Origin: Mesorhabditis belari
Lineage: Eukaryota > Nematoda > Chromadorea > Rhabditida > Rhabditidae
DNA: 64,000 nt
Assembly (NCBI GenBank): GCA_958450365.1
Contig: CAUEEP010000736.1
Location: 2,725,501-2,789,500, forward strand
Direction: 5' to 3'
The notes beneath the pieces were generated by a model. It saw nothing but the letters and a program-made list of their open reading frames with translations, was not told the DNA's origin and searched no databases. A program made the translations under genes and the position numbers. Of the stretch, positions 1 to 11,500 are shown piece by piece; position 1 is the first letter of the stretch; each line of letters begins with the position of its first letter.

Positions 1-142
1 ACGCCTGAGTTCCGTATAAAACCAATGTGAACGAGCTGCCGACGTGTGCCGTGGAGTGCCTCTACTCTCCCAATCTCAAACCACTGAACCAACTATTATC
101 GCCGTAATAAAGATTATATCTAAACCAACAATAATCACTACA

Positions 143-692
143 CCAACCTTGTCAACGGGGAACTTTACATAAGTTCTGATACCTTTCTTCTGTAAGCCCG
201 AAAAATAACAAAATTTAACAAATATTTAAAAGAAATAGCAACAACAGGTAAAAACAATTACAATAAATGCTCGAAATGTTTACCATTAACTCCAATACAT
301 TTTTTAAGACGCTTCTGAAAATTTCCTATGATATTTGCTCATTGCACCGCGGTAATGTCGTTCCAAGCTCGAATTAAAGCAGTTTTTAGCTGGTTTATCG
401 AAGTGAACCTTTTTTTAGCAAGCTTCTGCTCCATAAGGCTCCAAATCGAGTAGTCCATTGCGTTCAAATCGGGCGAATTGCTCGGCCAGACGTCTTTACC
501 CTAGAAACAGGGAAACAGCGTTTGGCACATTTGCAAAGTTGAGTGTAATTGGTAAACATTTCGAGCATTTATTGTAATTGTTTTTACCTGTTGTTGTTAT
601 TTCTCTTGAATATTTGTTAAATTTTGTTATTTTTCGGGCTTACAGAAGAAAGGTATCAGAACTTATGTAAAGTTCCCCGTTGACAAAGGTTG
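143..692 (-). mobile_element. Tc1/mariner-type transposon relic with ~145-base inverted arms
   Basis: Bases 143-289 and 547-692 are near-perfect inverted copies of each other. The spacer between them, read on the minus strand at about 495-320, encodes a piece of DDE transposase with the motif SPDLNAMDYSIWSLMEQKL followed by a helix-rich tail. That motif is typical of the C-terminal catalytic part of Tc1/mariner-superfamily enzymes. The reading frame stops soon after and the N-terminal two thirds are missing, so this is an internally deleted, non-autonomous copy. The subfamily cannot be fixed from this fragment. Confidence 0.7.
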
Positions 693-1441
693 GCTTTAGT
701 CAGATTACGATTACATAAAATGTATCTAGTTCCTTTCAGGATGTTTCTATCCTTAGCCGTGTTCAGATCTATTCAGATCTTTTCTGTATATTTTTATCTC
801 TGTTTTCTGGACCAAAAATGTAATCACTGGCCTTCCCCGTTTTTTTAGCCTAAACGGCTAAAACACGGAGACAAAGAAAAAGGAGAAAAAAACCAATAAA
901 AACTCTTCTAGACCTCATAAATGCTGGCTAGATAATAGAAGATCTTGTTTTTTTTTTAAATTCTCAACTTTTAGCTCGATAGAAGGCTAAATAGGGAGTG
1001 TTTTGCGTGCTTTGTTTTCAGCTAAATCACCCACGCCATGTGCTCGTCATATGTCACATAGTAAACGATTCTGTGTGTGAGCATCTTCGTAGAGAGTCAA
1101 GTGCCGGAAGGAGTCAATAAACAGAAAATCACTGCGATAGAGATTTATTTGTTGTAACGATCAAGACTCTTTAGAGTCCAACAAAAACATTTAATTCTTC
1201 TCCGATCTTTACATGGGTTTCTTCTTGCAGATGTAGCGGGAGTACTGAGAGTCATAAGCTGCGCCCGTCCAAGAGTCACTTTGGGGGCACCGGGAATCGT
1301 TGATGATCTAAGAAACGGGTAATGTGTTAGGTAATGTGCATTCTGGCTTTCGCCCTTACAAGACCTTACTGACTGTGTTATCAAGAAGAAAACAAAAGAA
1401 ATCAAATTTTTTACGATTTACATGAATTTCTCATTTCTTTT
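693..1441. other. Intergenic stretch, no supported gene
   Basis: AT-rich sequence downstream of the lectin gene. A minus-strand open frame of 86 codons (1145-1405) has no recognisable domain and no splice context I trust. Nothing else stands out. Confidence 0.4.
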
Positions 1442-3061
1442 CTACTTCCTGAACTCCTTGAAGTTGCCAAAGCCGGAATTGCCAAAGCCGGAATTGCCGA
1501 AGCCGGAATTGCCAAAGCCGGAATTGCCAAAGCCGGAATTGCCAAAGCCGGAATTGCCAAAGCCGGAATGACCAAAGCCGGAATTGCCAAAGCCGGAGTT
1601 GCCAAAACGGAATTGCCAAAACGGAATTGCCAAAGCCGGAACACTTATATAGGTTTTCCAACCGCTATAATAGGCCGGTGTGTGGCTGAGTTTCTGAACG
1701 AATTCAAGTACTATGATACTAGGATGCAAAACTGTATGGGGTTTTCGGATAACAGGAAAGAACTGGAGGACAAACGCATATGTCTAAAGTTGGCGCTTTT
1801 TTCCGTATGAACATACCCCGTAGATGGGAGTACTGTACGAAGGGCTTCCTCCCTTGCTGTAGTCGAACACGGAACCATCGAACCATTGCTCGTAGGAACC
1901 ACTGTAAAGGCACGTCAAGCCTATTATCGCCTGATGCCTCTTGCAATCGAGAAAAACGGTTGTGGTGCTTGTGGTGGCAATTTGAGCTAAATATTTCGGT
2001 CTAAAAGAGAGTCTGCCGCTTTGAGAATCATAAAAGAAATAAAGTTTTTGAAGTTCCAATCTGCAACTGCCATAGAATAATCAGTTTAGAGCTGACCCTT
2101 CATGAAATTGAACTCCGCTTCACTGTGAATCGACGTCAGAACAGCGCTCATAGCGTTGCAAGCCGCTGCCGCCTGCGGGAGCGTGAAATTCTTATCGTTT
2201 AACAGCTGAGGGTCCTGTGGATTGAAAATAATGGAAAGTCATAGAACAAATGAAACAACGTACGTAGAAATAATAGCAATTATCCCCGTATTGCAGCCAT
2301 CCATCGGGGCAAGCTAAAGTTGACTCCGTGATTCGAGCTAAAGCCAAGGCACTCACTGGGATCAGGAACAGAGCATATTAAGGTATTGGCCGAACCACAG
2401 CTCGCCGGCATCCACTTATAGTCTTGTCCACTCATCACAGCACAGCTTCCGTTTTCTTGAGCATCGCCTACGTATGAGTTTAGAGAGTTTAGATGACCAT
2501 CTTTTTTGATACCACTTTTCCAGTTCTGATAGGTCAGTGCAGAGCCATCATCGTATGTCCACGTTCCATCTGATCCTTTGATCACACCAATGTACGATTG
2601 ACTGCTTGTACCGCTTACTGAATAACAAGGTTTGTAGAGTGATCGCAATTTAGAAATGTTCTGAACCTTCTTGAGCTGGGCAGATAAAAAAGTTAATCCA
2701 ATCTCCTTACTGTTGCCTATCGCCCTTTACATCTGTTACCAAAAGAGATGTTACAATTTAGAATTTCCACAAACCACTCGTGATCTGTGCTCCGGCAATG
2801 ACATTTTCATAGATGTTTGTCGGTTGCAACAATCGCCCCTTGAGATTTTGGCAGATTTGTTTGGCCACGGTATAGTTGGTTTCTGAAGTCAATGAACTTT
2901 TTGAGGACTCTTCCTAAAAGAATCAAAAAAAAACCTGCATTCACCGCATATATGCACTCGCTTCCATCCGTATAGCGATCAGCCCCGGCAGGACATTGAA
3001 CGGTCACTGTCACCGCCAGGTGGCACCCCAAAAAGAGACAGAAGAGCGATAACAAGAGCAT
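1442..3061 (-). CDS. Secreted C-type lectin-like protein with two CTL domains and a possible GFGNS-repeat tail
   Basis: Seven exons join in phase: 2945-3061, 2803-2913, 2357-2675, 2264-2313, 2097-2214, 1817-1986, 1442-1783 (about 408 residues). Residues 1-20 form a hydrophobic signal peptide (MLLLSLFCLFLGCHLAVTVT), so the product is probably secreted. Domain 1 shows the WTYDDGS motif and the closing pattern KWMPASCGS...ICSVP. Domain 2 opens with the classic CPDGWLQYGDNCYYFY, then AAAACNAMSAVLTSIHSEAEF and SGSYEQWFDGSVFDY. Nematode CLEC proteins of this type bind sugars and often act at the gut or cuticle surface in immunity; the role here is inferred from family. A 43-base intron (2314-2356) separates the domains. 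The last exon is the least certain: the end of domain 2 lacks the expected cysteines, and the frame runs into a pentapeptide repeat. Confidence 0.75.
1446..1640. repeat. 15-base minisatellite
   Basis: About 12 copies of the unit TTGCCAAAGCCGGAA with few changes. Because the unit is 15 bases, all frames stay open. In the frame of the lectin gene it encodes Gly-Phe-Gly-Asn-Ser repeats ending in a stop just past the array. Confidence 0.9.
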
Positions 3062-3107
3062 TCGGGGGAAATGTGAGCAGAAATGAGTCTCTCTGATAAG
3101 TGCTACC

Positions 3108-3113
3108 TATATA
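3108..3113 (-). promoter_or_regulatory. TATA box of the lectin gene
   Basis: TATATA lies 47 bases upstream of the lectin start codon on the minus strand, a distance that fits a core promoter with a very short leader. Confidence 0.4.
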
Positions 3114-3224
3114 TTTGTATTTCGTTTTGCGTTGCCTCACAATGGGCTGTAAAGGGGCTGTAAAGGGGTGTAAAGGGGACATTTCAAGGTAGGGCTTCAA
3201 AGATATGTGAAGATGAGCCACTCA

Positions 3225-3480
3225 AAATTTAATGAATTTTAAAAGAGTCAAGTTTTTAGGAACGATTCAACAAAGGAGTTACCGTAAGTTCTTTGTATTT
3301 CTTTCAAGGGCGATCGTGGAATGCCAGAACATCGGTTGCCAGAACTCCCGAGTTCTTCGAGGAGGGGTCCGGAATTTGGGCAGAAGATGGAAAGAAGTCA
3401 TAGATACTAATGGAGAATACCTTTCGAATCGAAAGCTCTCCTTTTGTGTTTTTTGAAATAAATGGATCTCAAACCGTTTT
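3225..3480 (+). pseudogene. Decayed mariner transposase C-terminus
   Basis: The plus-strand frame around 3360-3430 reads GRRWKEVIDTNGEYL, the hallmark end of mariner transposases, followed by a stop and an AATAAA-like stretch. The upstream part does not align convincingly and both element ends are unclear. Confidence 0.5.
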
Positions 3481-3489
3481 CTTACACAA

Positions 3490-4560
3490 ACGCGTCATTA
3501 TTAAGTTGCAAACCTAATAGCATTTCACTCAAATACACACTTTTGCTATGGAAATATCGAAAATTCATCAAATTTGGACGAAATTCCAGGAATCTTTGAC
3601 TTGAATGAGCAAAAATGAACATAGAACTACATACAAGATCATAAATGTTTTTGTTTCTACTCAAAGTATGACTTCTGATGGATAATCGGTCGGATTCCTA
3701 CGAAAATCCTCTCAAAAATAGGAACTTATCCAGAGATCAGATAGTTTGGGGTGCGATCCGCTTTAACCTTATCAACGAGGATGATTCTGCAAAAAAAAAA
3801 AAAAAAAAAAAAATAAAAAAAAAAAAAAAAAATACAAAAAAGAAAAAAAAAAAAAAAGAAAAAAAAAGGAGAAATTAATCAATAGAACATAATAAATTGA
3901 TGTATTCAGGTCTCACACTTCTTCTCCCTCTGCAAATTATTTCAGCTTGGATTTGGTGGAGAGATTAGAGACGAATGGGGAAAGAAAGCAAGCAAATGAA
4001 CGATCAAACAAGCAAAGAGTCGTCAACAGACGAGAAAGATGATCGAGCAAGTGGGAAATTTTGGAAAACTCTTGACCTAAAGCCATTTTAATGAAACAAC
4101 AAAGTTTGAAACAACAAAGTTCCCCCAAGAAGGAAGGCAAAAACCTGCAGACCAAAAAAATCATTACGGGAAGGGAGAAAAAGGACGAAAAATGCGACGC
4201 GAATAATTGCAAAATAGCAACGCAAATAGGAAGGAAACGGACGCGACCAGATAAATATAATTTATATAAGTTTCGACCGTTTCTTCGTTCCGTCACACTT
4301 TAACTTTAACATTTTTATGTGAAAAGATGCGCGATGAGTTTGAGTGGGTAAAAACGCGATCGAAGCATTTGATAGCGATTTCGATTCCAGAAAGCTTTAC
4401 TTGAAAATAGTATCACTGTGTAAAACTAATGAGAAAATCGATTTTTTGATAAATTTTGAGGCTTTAAAGGAAATATTTCTTCAGAGAAAGTTCCGGAAAT
4501 CGCACCGAGTTGACAGCAGATCGAATTTCCATCAATCGAACGCTGAAATGACCATTACTT
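3490..4560. other. Intergenic, poly-A tract, no supported gene
   Basis: Contains an A-rich tract at 3788-3870 broken by single T and G bases. Several short open frames on both strands have no recognisable content. Confidence 0.4.
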
Positions 4561-5403
4561 AGCTAAAAAAAAAATTCAGTTACCATAGCGCTTTGATTGT
4601 TTTGTCAAAATTTAAATGTTTTCATTGAGTTCAAAAGGATTTTCTTGAAAAATTCCTCCAAGTAATCAGCTTTCTAAATTCGCTCGGCAGCTTTTGACAA
4701 GTTGTTGTTGGTGCCCTCAAAGAAAGTTGGTGGTTGGTGGCGCCTCAAGCCTCATCCAGCCATGGCTTCTTTTGAAAGAAATTTCAGCTTTTTCGAATCG
4801 ATTAACCGCTTTATTCAAGATAATCCGGTGTGTCACTCGTTTCTTCTCGGCTCGACGATCCCGTATCCATTCAGCCAAACCGATATCATTCCCCTCCGAG
4901 TTCAAGTGGCTTCTAAGTTGTTCAAGTCTTCTAAGTGGGCCAATCTTTATGATTTTGGTGTTACTTTGTTGCACTTGTTGAGATCTACAATCATAAAGAT
5001 TGGCCCACTTAAAAGAAAGTTATGGCGAGCTGCGCAAAAAATTTGGCGCAAAGTAGCCACCCCAAGTTTAAAAACAACAAATTTATGGAATAAAATTAAA
5101 AATACAAACGATTTCTGAAAATACCTGAAAATTTTCCGCTTTAAAAGCGTTGTTTGTAATTACGCGTTAGGTGGGGGTGGGGTACTATTAGAGGGGTGGG
5201 ATATTATTTTTTTCCCTTCCCCTCTAGGGTGGGGTACTATTAGAGGGGGATACTATTAGAGGGGTGGGGTCCAATTACAGTATTTACGGTAGCTAAAAAA
5301 AATTCAGTCACCATAGCGCTTTGATTGTTTTGTCAAAATTTAAATGTTTTCATTGAGTTCAAAAGGATTTTCTTGAAAAATTCCTCCAAGTAATCAGCTT
5401 TTT
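4561..5403. repeat. Segment bounded by ~110-base direct repeats
   Basis: Bases 4563-4675 recur almost exactly at 5293-5403 in the same orientation. Between them lie a partial copy of the hairpin family centred on GAGATCT (about 4905-5055) and the terminus of the ACGGTA-ended element family (5160-5291). The open frame crossing 4702-5118 runs into the hairpin and is not treated as a gene. Confidence 0.6.
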
Positions 5404-6394
5404 ATTGTTCGGTCAGTGTGAGGGTGGAAGGAGGCGTCTTTTGACCCAAAAGATTTCAGAAAAAGATTTTTCGCCGCTAAACTATATTTTGTTTGATTAA
5501 ATTTATTAAAATGAGGAAATGGTTTATTTGTTTTTTAAATTGCCGTATTATTTAAATAACTTGCCGATTTGGGGGTTTTTAATTCGAAAATTATGAATTC
5601 TTTTGGATAATACAATTGGATAATATACGTTCCTAAGTATAAACGGATGTGGACTAGAATTTGGGTTAAGTTAAAGAGAGTGGATCCATTTTGATATCCC
5701 GCCATCTCTAACACCCCGACAACCCAACTCAACTCCTCCAACGTATTAGAGGGGAGTCCCTGTGAAATGACCGACCTGTACTGCAGTTGCATAGACCCGG
5801 AAGACACGTATCTTTATTTACAGTAATACAATAAGACGAATAGATTACAAATAAGTGTAAGGGGAAGGGGGACTCCAAATGGGAGTCTCACTTGTCCTCC
5901 TAGGCCAGAAGGAGCGTCCTCCCAAGGACCGCTCCTTCTCGGCAATAAAAGGGACAAGCACAGGGGAGAACACATTTGCATAAGAATAGACAAATCATTC
6001 AATAATAACAATAGTAATCAAAATATCAGTTTGGCTCGGAGCTGACAATAAGAAGAGCAGTCGTGCACTCATTCTCATCATTTCCACTTTCACTTATCTC
6101 CTTTTTGGCGCCTATGTCTTTGATTTGTTAGAATCGGAGGCTGATTATGAGGTTTGGCTAAGGATTACGTAATCTAAAGCGTCTAAAGATCTGAAACAGT
6201 ATCTTTATTGGGAAATTTAAAGTAGCAAAAAGTTTCTATTTTGAAAATTTTTATTTTTTACAGTATGCTTATTTTTCGTGTTATTTAGGTTTTAAGACAT
6301 GCTCTTTCTAGTAGAAAAAGATTAATAGTTGTAGAGGTGGTCAAAATGCAAAATTCGCTATTTTAGAGGGTGCGCTTAAGAATTTGAAACGCAC
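5404..6394. other. No supported gene; possible LTR-like block
   Basis: On the minus strand 5680-5990 has a compact GC-richer block with an AATAAA signal (5812-5818), reminiscent of a solo LTR. No second copy, target duplication or reverse transcriptase is seen, so this is only a guess. Minus-strand frames here have no recognised domain. Confidence 0.2.
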
Positions 6395-6720
6395 TGTATT
6401 ACAGTATTTACAGTAAGCTTAGAAGTTTAAACTTTAGGAAATTTCGGAGAAGAAATCGAAGAAGGAATCGGAGAAGAAATGGCTGAAGAGTCGAATTAAT
6501 AACCTTGAGAAAGCGAATACTGAATTGGAGAGATTTAGGGAATCTATTGGTTTGTCAAAGTTTTCCGGAGTAGATTAATTTCCGCAACTTTTTTTTGCGC
6601 AACTGGGTCTTTGCGCAACTCTCCATAACTTTCTTCTAAGTGAGCCAATTTTTATGATTTTGGGGTCATTCTGTAGATCTCAATGATTTTGGTGTCATTC
6701 TGTAAATCGAATTCCCAGCT
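6395..6720 (+). pseudogene. Inverted copy of coiled-coil gene exon 24 with flanking introns
   Basis: Bases 6436-6565 match exon 24 of the large coiled-coil gene (24991-25090, minus strand), including GAGAAGAAATGGCTGAAGAG. Both intron flanks match too: the end of the ACGGTA-type element with AAGCTTAGAA on one side, and the TTTGCGCAACT hairpin element on the other. It is therefore a DNA-level copy, not a processed RNA copy. About 20 extra bases near 6446-6465 disrupt the exon, and no neighbouring exon is present. Confidence 0.85.
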
Positions 6721-7860
6721 TGATCTCGGCTTTAACGATCCTTGAGATTTTGATTTCTTTTTGTAAACTATATTAGTGTGCAGTGCGTGAAAGGGTACCG
6801 ATGGGGCAATGATTATTTAGATATTTATTCCGATTATTATTCCGAATATAGCACACTAATCTAGCGAGAAAGTACAATAAAATCGAATCAATCGTTGGCT
6901 CAGTGTGTCAAAGTCAAACGAGCAAGAATACAAAGTGAGCTCCGTCCCTTTTTATCACAAGAACGATCCTTAGAGGAAGGACTTGTCCATCAGAGAATCA
7001 GAGATATTCAAAATCAAAGCATCAAATAAGATTTCAGAGAAAAGAGCTACTTTTCTGCACAATTAGACTAGAATCTATCATTTTCTTTATTTATTTTTAA
7101 GAATTTATCCAAAAGCTTCTAGGGTCCAACTCCTGAAATTCACACGGAGCCCACGAGAAAACGCTCATCGATGATCCGTCTCTCTGCACACAATCATCTT
7201 TCACGAATCGGATCAACAAGAAATTGGAAACCAAAATAAGTGACGAATCGGATAAATGAGAAATTGGAAACAAAAATCAAACTCAATCAACTTCTTGAAT
7301 ATTATAAAAATAGTTAAATTTATTAAAAACCAAATAAAATCAATTTTTAAGTTTGTCGATTTCTTAAACCAGATTTCTTTAACCATTTTCTTTTCTTAAT
7401 ATAACTTTTAAACGTAATTCTTTCAACATCAAACTTCTTTAAATTTCAAAATCATATAAAGTTTATCTGAAAACATATCACATTTTTATTTTAACATGGC
7501 AATAAGACTAGATTCAACAAAATGACACACAAAAGAAATGACCCGAACTTGCCCCGAATGAAAAAAAAGCAGAATTTCAAAATAAAATAACACAAAAATA
7601 ACATAAAATATGAAAAAAACCCTAATGAAAACTATCGTCGATCAGGCGTTTTCCTTTTTCGGCTCACTTCTTCTTTTTGCTCACATGAGAAGTTAAGCAT
7701 TGTCATAATTGCCTGAATGTTTAGATGAATCAAGAATTTATCTACTAAAGCTGGTTCTAGATTATCAATAAAACAAATATCAGATCATAGACTTAATGTC
7801 TTTATATTGATAAAACACGTTCTAGTTACGAATTCTAGAGTTGTCCTTTTATGGGTTGGA
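6721..7860. other. Intergenic, no supported gene
   Basis: AT-rich sequence without a recognisable reading frame, structured RNA or tandem array. Confidence 0.4.
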
Positions 7861-7867
7861 ACTAGGA

Positions 7868-8110
7868 ATACAAAACATGGGATTGGAACCTGGCCCGGAT
7901 TGGAACCTGGCCCGGATTGGAACCTGGGCCGGATTGGAACCTGGGCTTCTTTCGAACCTGGGCTTCTTTCGAACCTGGGCTGCTTTCAAACCTGGGCTGC
8001 TTTCAAACCTGGGCTGCTTTCAAACCTGGGCCGGCTTTGAACTTGGGCTGGTTTCGAACTTGGGCTGGTTTCGAATCCGGACTGGATTCGAACCCGGCCG
8101 GGATTCGAAC
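7868..8110. repeat. ~18-base minisatellite resembling a tRNA T-arm
   Basis: About 13 units of the form GGATTGGAACCTGGGCC or CTTTCGAACCTGGGCTG. The units nearest the adjacent tRNA-like sequence read GGATTCGAACCCGGCCG and match its T-arm; units farther left drift. The open frames through the array are artefacts of the repeat. Confidence 0.85.
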
Positions 8111-8163
8111 CTCCAGCTTACCTGGCAAGCGCTCTACCTATGAGGTAAGCCGACACGAATCCC
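8092..8163 (-). tRNA. tRNA-like sequence
   Basis: On the minus strand an A-box-like block (ATAGGTAGAGCGCTTGCC) is followed at normal spacing by a perfect B box (GGTTCGAATCC) and a T-arm that can pair. The ends do not give a clean 7-base acceptor stem by eye, so it may be a tRNA-derived repeat rather than a working tRNA. Confidence 0.4.
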
Positions 8164-8412
8164 GTTCCCGATAAGGTAAGCCTTACTCTAATCTTACCAG
8201 TAGATGATCCTTTTCATCTCCTCGATTCAACAGGTAATAGTAAAAAGCGTCACGAAGAAAGCGAAGAGTGATTCGATCTTCCGTCATTTGATCAACCACT
8301 CTTTCCTGAAATTTCTGTCAATATTGGTTACTACATTTATTCAGACGAATAATTTGGTAAAAAAATACAGAAGTACAACCTCTAAGCCTTAAATGTAAGG
8401 AAAAAGAAGTAA

Positions 8413-8470
8413 TAATCTAGCCGGGATTGAACCCTAGAGCTCCCGATTAAGATCCAGGGCTATTAAGCAG
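8413..8470 (-). repeat. Degenerate tRNA-like sequence
   Basis: The minus strand carries GGGTTCAATCCCGGCTAG, a B-box-like T-arm, preceded by a D-arm-like GACTGCTTAATAGCC. No full cloverleaf is evident. Confidence 0.3.
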
Positions 8471-8585
8471 TCTAATGAAAAGAAAAAATGAATAGCGGCT
8501 AGTGTTTACTTGAATAAAACCTAAAAAGTAAAGCGAAATTAATTGAATACAGTAAGGTCGTTTTCTTTTCATTCATTCCATTCAT

Positions 8586-11500
8586 TCATTTCAATATTCC
8601 TTTGCCTTTTACATCATTAACCTCTTGTGCTTCGAATTCCACAGCTTGTTGTCCTTTTTTGAACATTACTGCATACATATCAGCTCGTTCTTCTTCCATC
8701 TCTCGAATCTTTTTTCCATACATCTCATTCTCTCGTTTCGTTAGCTCGAATTTAAGTTTAAGCTCTTGCGGAACGGCTTCGAGATTCTAAAATTGTCATT
8801 CTCTTTTACAAAAACTTATAAAAAACCTTTTCAGTGTGTTCTTTTTTAAGTAAATCGACTTCTTTCATCAATTCGATATTTGATTCTTTTAACTCATCAA
8901 TCTCTTTTTCCAATTTTTCCACTAAATTTGAGCGACGAGGGACAATCATTTGAACAGGTTGTTGTTTCTAAATAGATTTCTTTAATTTTAAGTTTATTAT
9001 TGTAAATACTGTAATAGTACCCCACCGCCCTTGTACAGTCGCGTAGTCGCAAAAGTTTTTTAGTATTTCATTTTTTGCAAAGCACCAGTACTTTCAAAAA
9101 ATGCGTCTTTAGTATCAAAAAATAGCTGAAATTCAGGGCTATTTTTTGATACCTAAGCGCGCATTGTAGCATAAACCAGTGTCGAGAAAAACGCGTTCAA
9201 AGCTAGACTACGCAACGCTCCGCATCGTCATTATCTTTGGTATCAAAAAATAGCCTTAAATTCCAGCTATTTTTTGATACATAAGCGCGCATTGTAGCAT
9301 AAACCAGTGTCGAGAAAAACGCTGTCAAAGCTAGACTACGCGACGCTCCGCACCGTCATTATCGGGGTGGGGTACTATTACAATATTTACGGTAGTTTCA
9401 TTTTGTAAATCTTTAACTTTAGGTTAAGCCAAAGATGCACAAATGGATAGGTAGAACAATCGTTTTTAAGGGAAATTTTAATCAAAAAAATGAAAATCAA
9501 GCTTTGAAAAGGGCAAAGAGGATGATTTTACCTCTTCAGAATCACTATCGATAGAGCTTTTGAACTCTTGCTAAAGGATTTTGACGTTAAAATTGTTCAA
9601 TGATCTTAAAGTGATCAAATCACTACCTCATCAAGCTGCTTCTTTAAATCATCAATGTTTTCTTTGAGGCTCTCGTTCTCTTTCAAAAGCCAAGCATTCT
9701 CTTCGCGATTCGTCGAGAGTTCAGCTTTGATTTTATCCACTTCATCATTAGCCTGAAATCATGATCATTAGCCTCTTTCTTCATCATCTCTTCTCCTTTT
9801 TCCTCTTTCTTCTTTGACAACAAGTTACAATAGACAACAATAGCTTAGTGGAGCATCGGAAAGCAAAAAGGAAAGCAGAAACAGGTTGAGATTTCAATCC
9901 CCTCTCTGGCAATCCTTTTAAAATGATGTCATAGTTACCTCTTTAGCTTTAATGATTGCCATTTCCAAGTCTTTCCTCATCACTGTTACTTGTGTCTCCA
10001 GTTCTTCAACCGATTTACTCAACTGAGCGTTGAGAAGACTTTCTTTCTAGAAACAGCTTGATTGTTAGACAATTGTTAAGTAATTTTTGAGTGAAATTGA
10101 ATCCATAAAAGTATGCAACGAGTAAAGTTGAATACTTTCTTCAATTATCAATCTATACTCTATAGATTTTGATAGTCCAGCTGAAATAGAATGAATACCT
10201 TATTCAAGGCTGAGTACCCTGATCTACACTGAATGCCGTAATCCAGCTAATATAGACTGAATACCCAATCTAGACTGAATACCGTAAATCAGCTAATCTA
10301 GACTGAATACCCAATCTAGAATGAATACCGTTGTCTAGCTAAGATAGGCTATAGCTAGAAGTTCTAATGTCGTAGCCGATTATGAATGAAATTTTTTGGT
10401 AAATCTTTCTAGTAGAGCAACCCTTTAATGTATGAGAACAATGTTATATCATCCTGTAGCAAATTAAATTCTGCGTCGATTGGTACCAAATTTGTGAGCT
10501 TAGGTTAAAAATTACCGGCGCTACAACGTTTCATTCGGCGGGACCCCCGTAGCCGATTATGAATTTCAGCCGATTATGAATGAGCGGGTCTAGGAGCGTC
10601 CAACCATGAAGTATTTGGTATCATTCAACGCAGAATCATTAATAATTATGTTAAATTTTTAAAATTAGAAAGATTTGATAAAAAGAAAAAAAATTAGAGC
10701 AAAAAAACTTTTTGTTCAAGAGGAAACTGTGAAGCCCCATAATTTTTTTTCTTTTTATCCAATCTTTCTAATTTTAAAAATTTAACATAATTATTAATGA
10801 TTCTGCGTTGAATGATACCAAATACTTGATGGTTGGACGCTCCTAGACCCGCTCATTCATCATCGGCTACGACATATCATTGATAGAATGTTATTGCATT
10901 GAAAAGAAGACCTTTATGATGATTTTATCTAAATCTTTATAAGAAATTCAACCTATAAATCTCACTAGGAATGCCCACAGATTGACGATCGCCTCCAGCG
11001 AAACGACAACATCAATTTTACTGGAAAAAAATTTCTGAATTTGAAAAATTAGGGTTTGTTTTGTGTGTGGCTGAAGGCGGTGATCAATTTTTGTACATCC
11101 TGACTGTACAATTTTTGTACAGTCAGGGTAATTTTTAGAAGCGCTCCTAAACTGGGAGAAAATGAATCAAGTTGAAAATCTCAAAATCAGTTTTCACTTT
11201 CAATCCTTCTTTACATTAATGGTCCAATTCATCTGATTACTGATTTACTTAAGGCAAATGAGCGCTCTTTGTGCATTCTTTATAGATAATAATGATAACA
11301 TTACCCATCTAGTAAAATTTGATAACAGAAGAGAGTCAAAATCAAAGTAAAATTGGACTAAAGGCGGTGATCAGGGAAAAGCGCGGTGACTGGTTGATTG
11401 ATAGTCGTTTGTCTAAAAAGTAAACAACCGTTTTAACGGTTCGGAGTCAATCAGATTAATGTCCAGAATAGAGTGCCAGTTAATACTGGTTTTTGCACCT

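Noticed and set aside
1145..1405. 86-codon minus-strand frame downstream of the lectin
   Set aside because: No domain, and no splice site joining it to the lectin gene in phase.
5535..6011. Retroelement LTR and coding region
   Set aside because: A polyA signal and compact block are suggestive, but no second LTR, primer site or polymerase motif was found.
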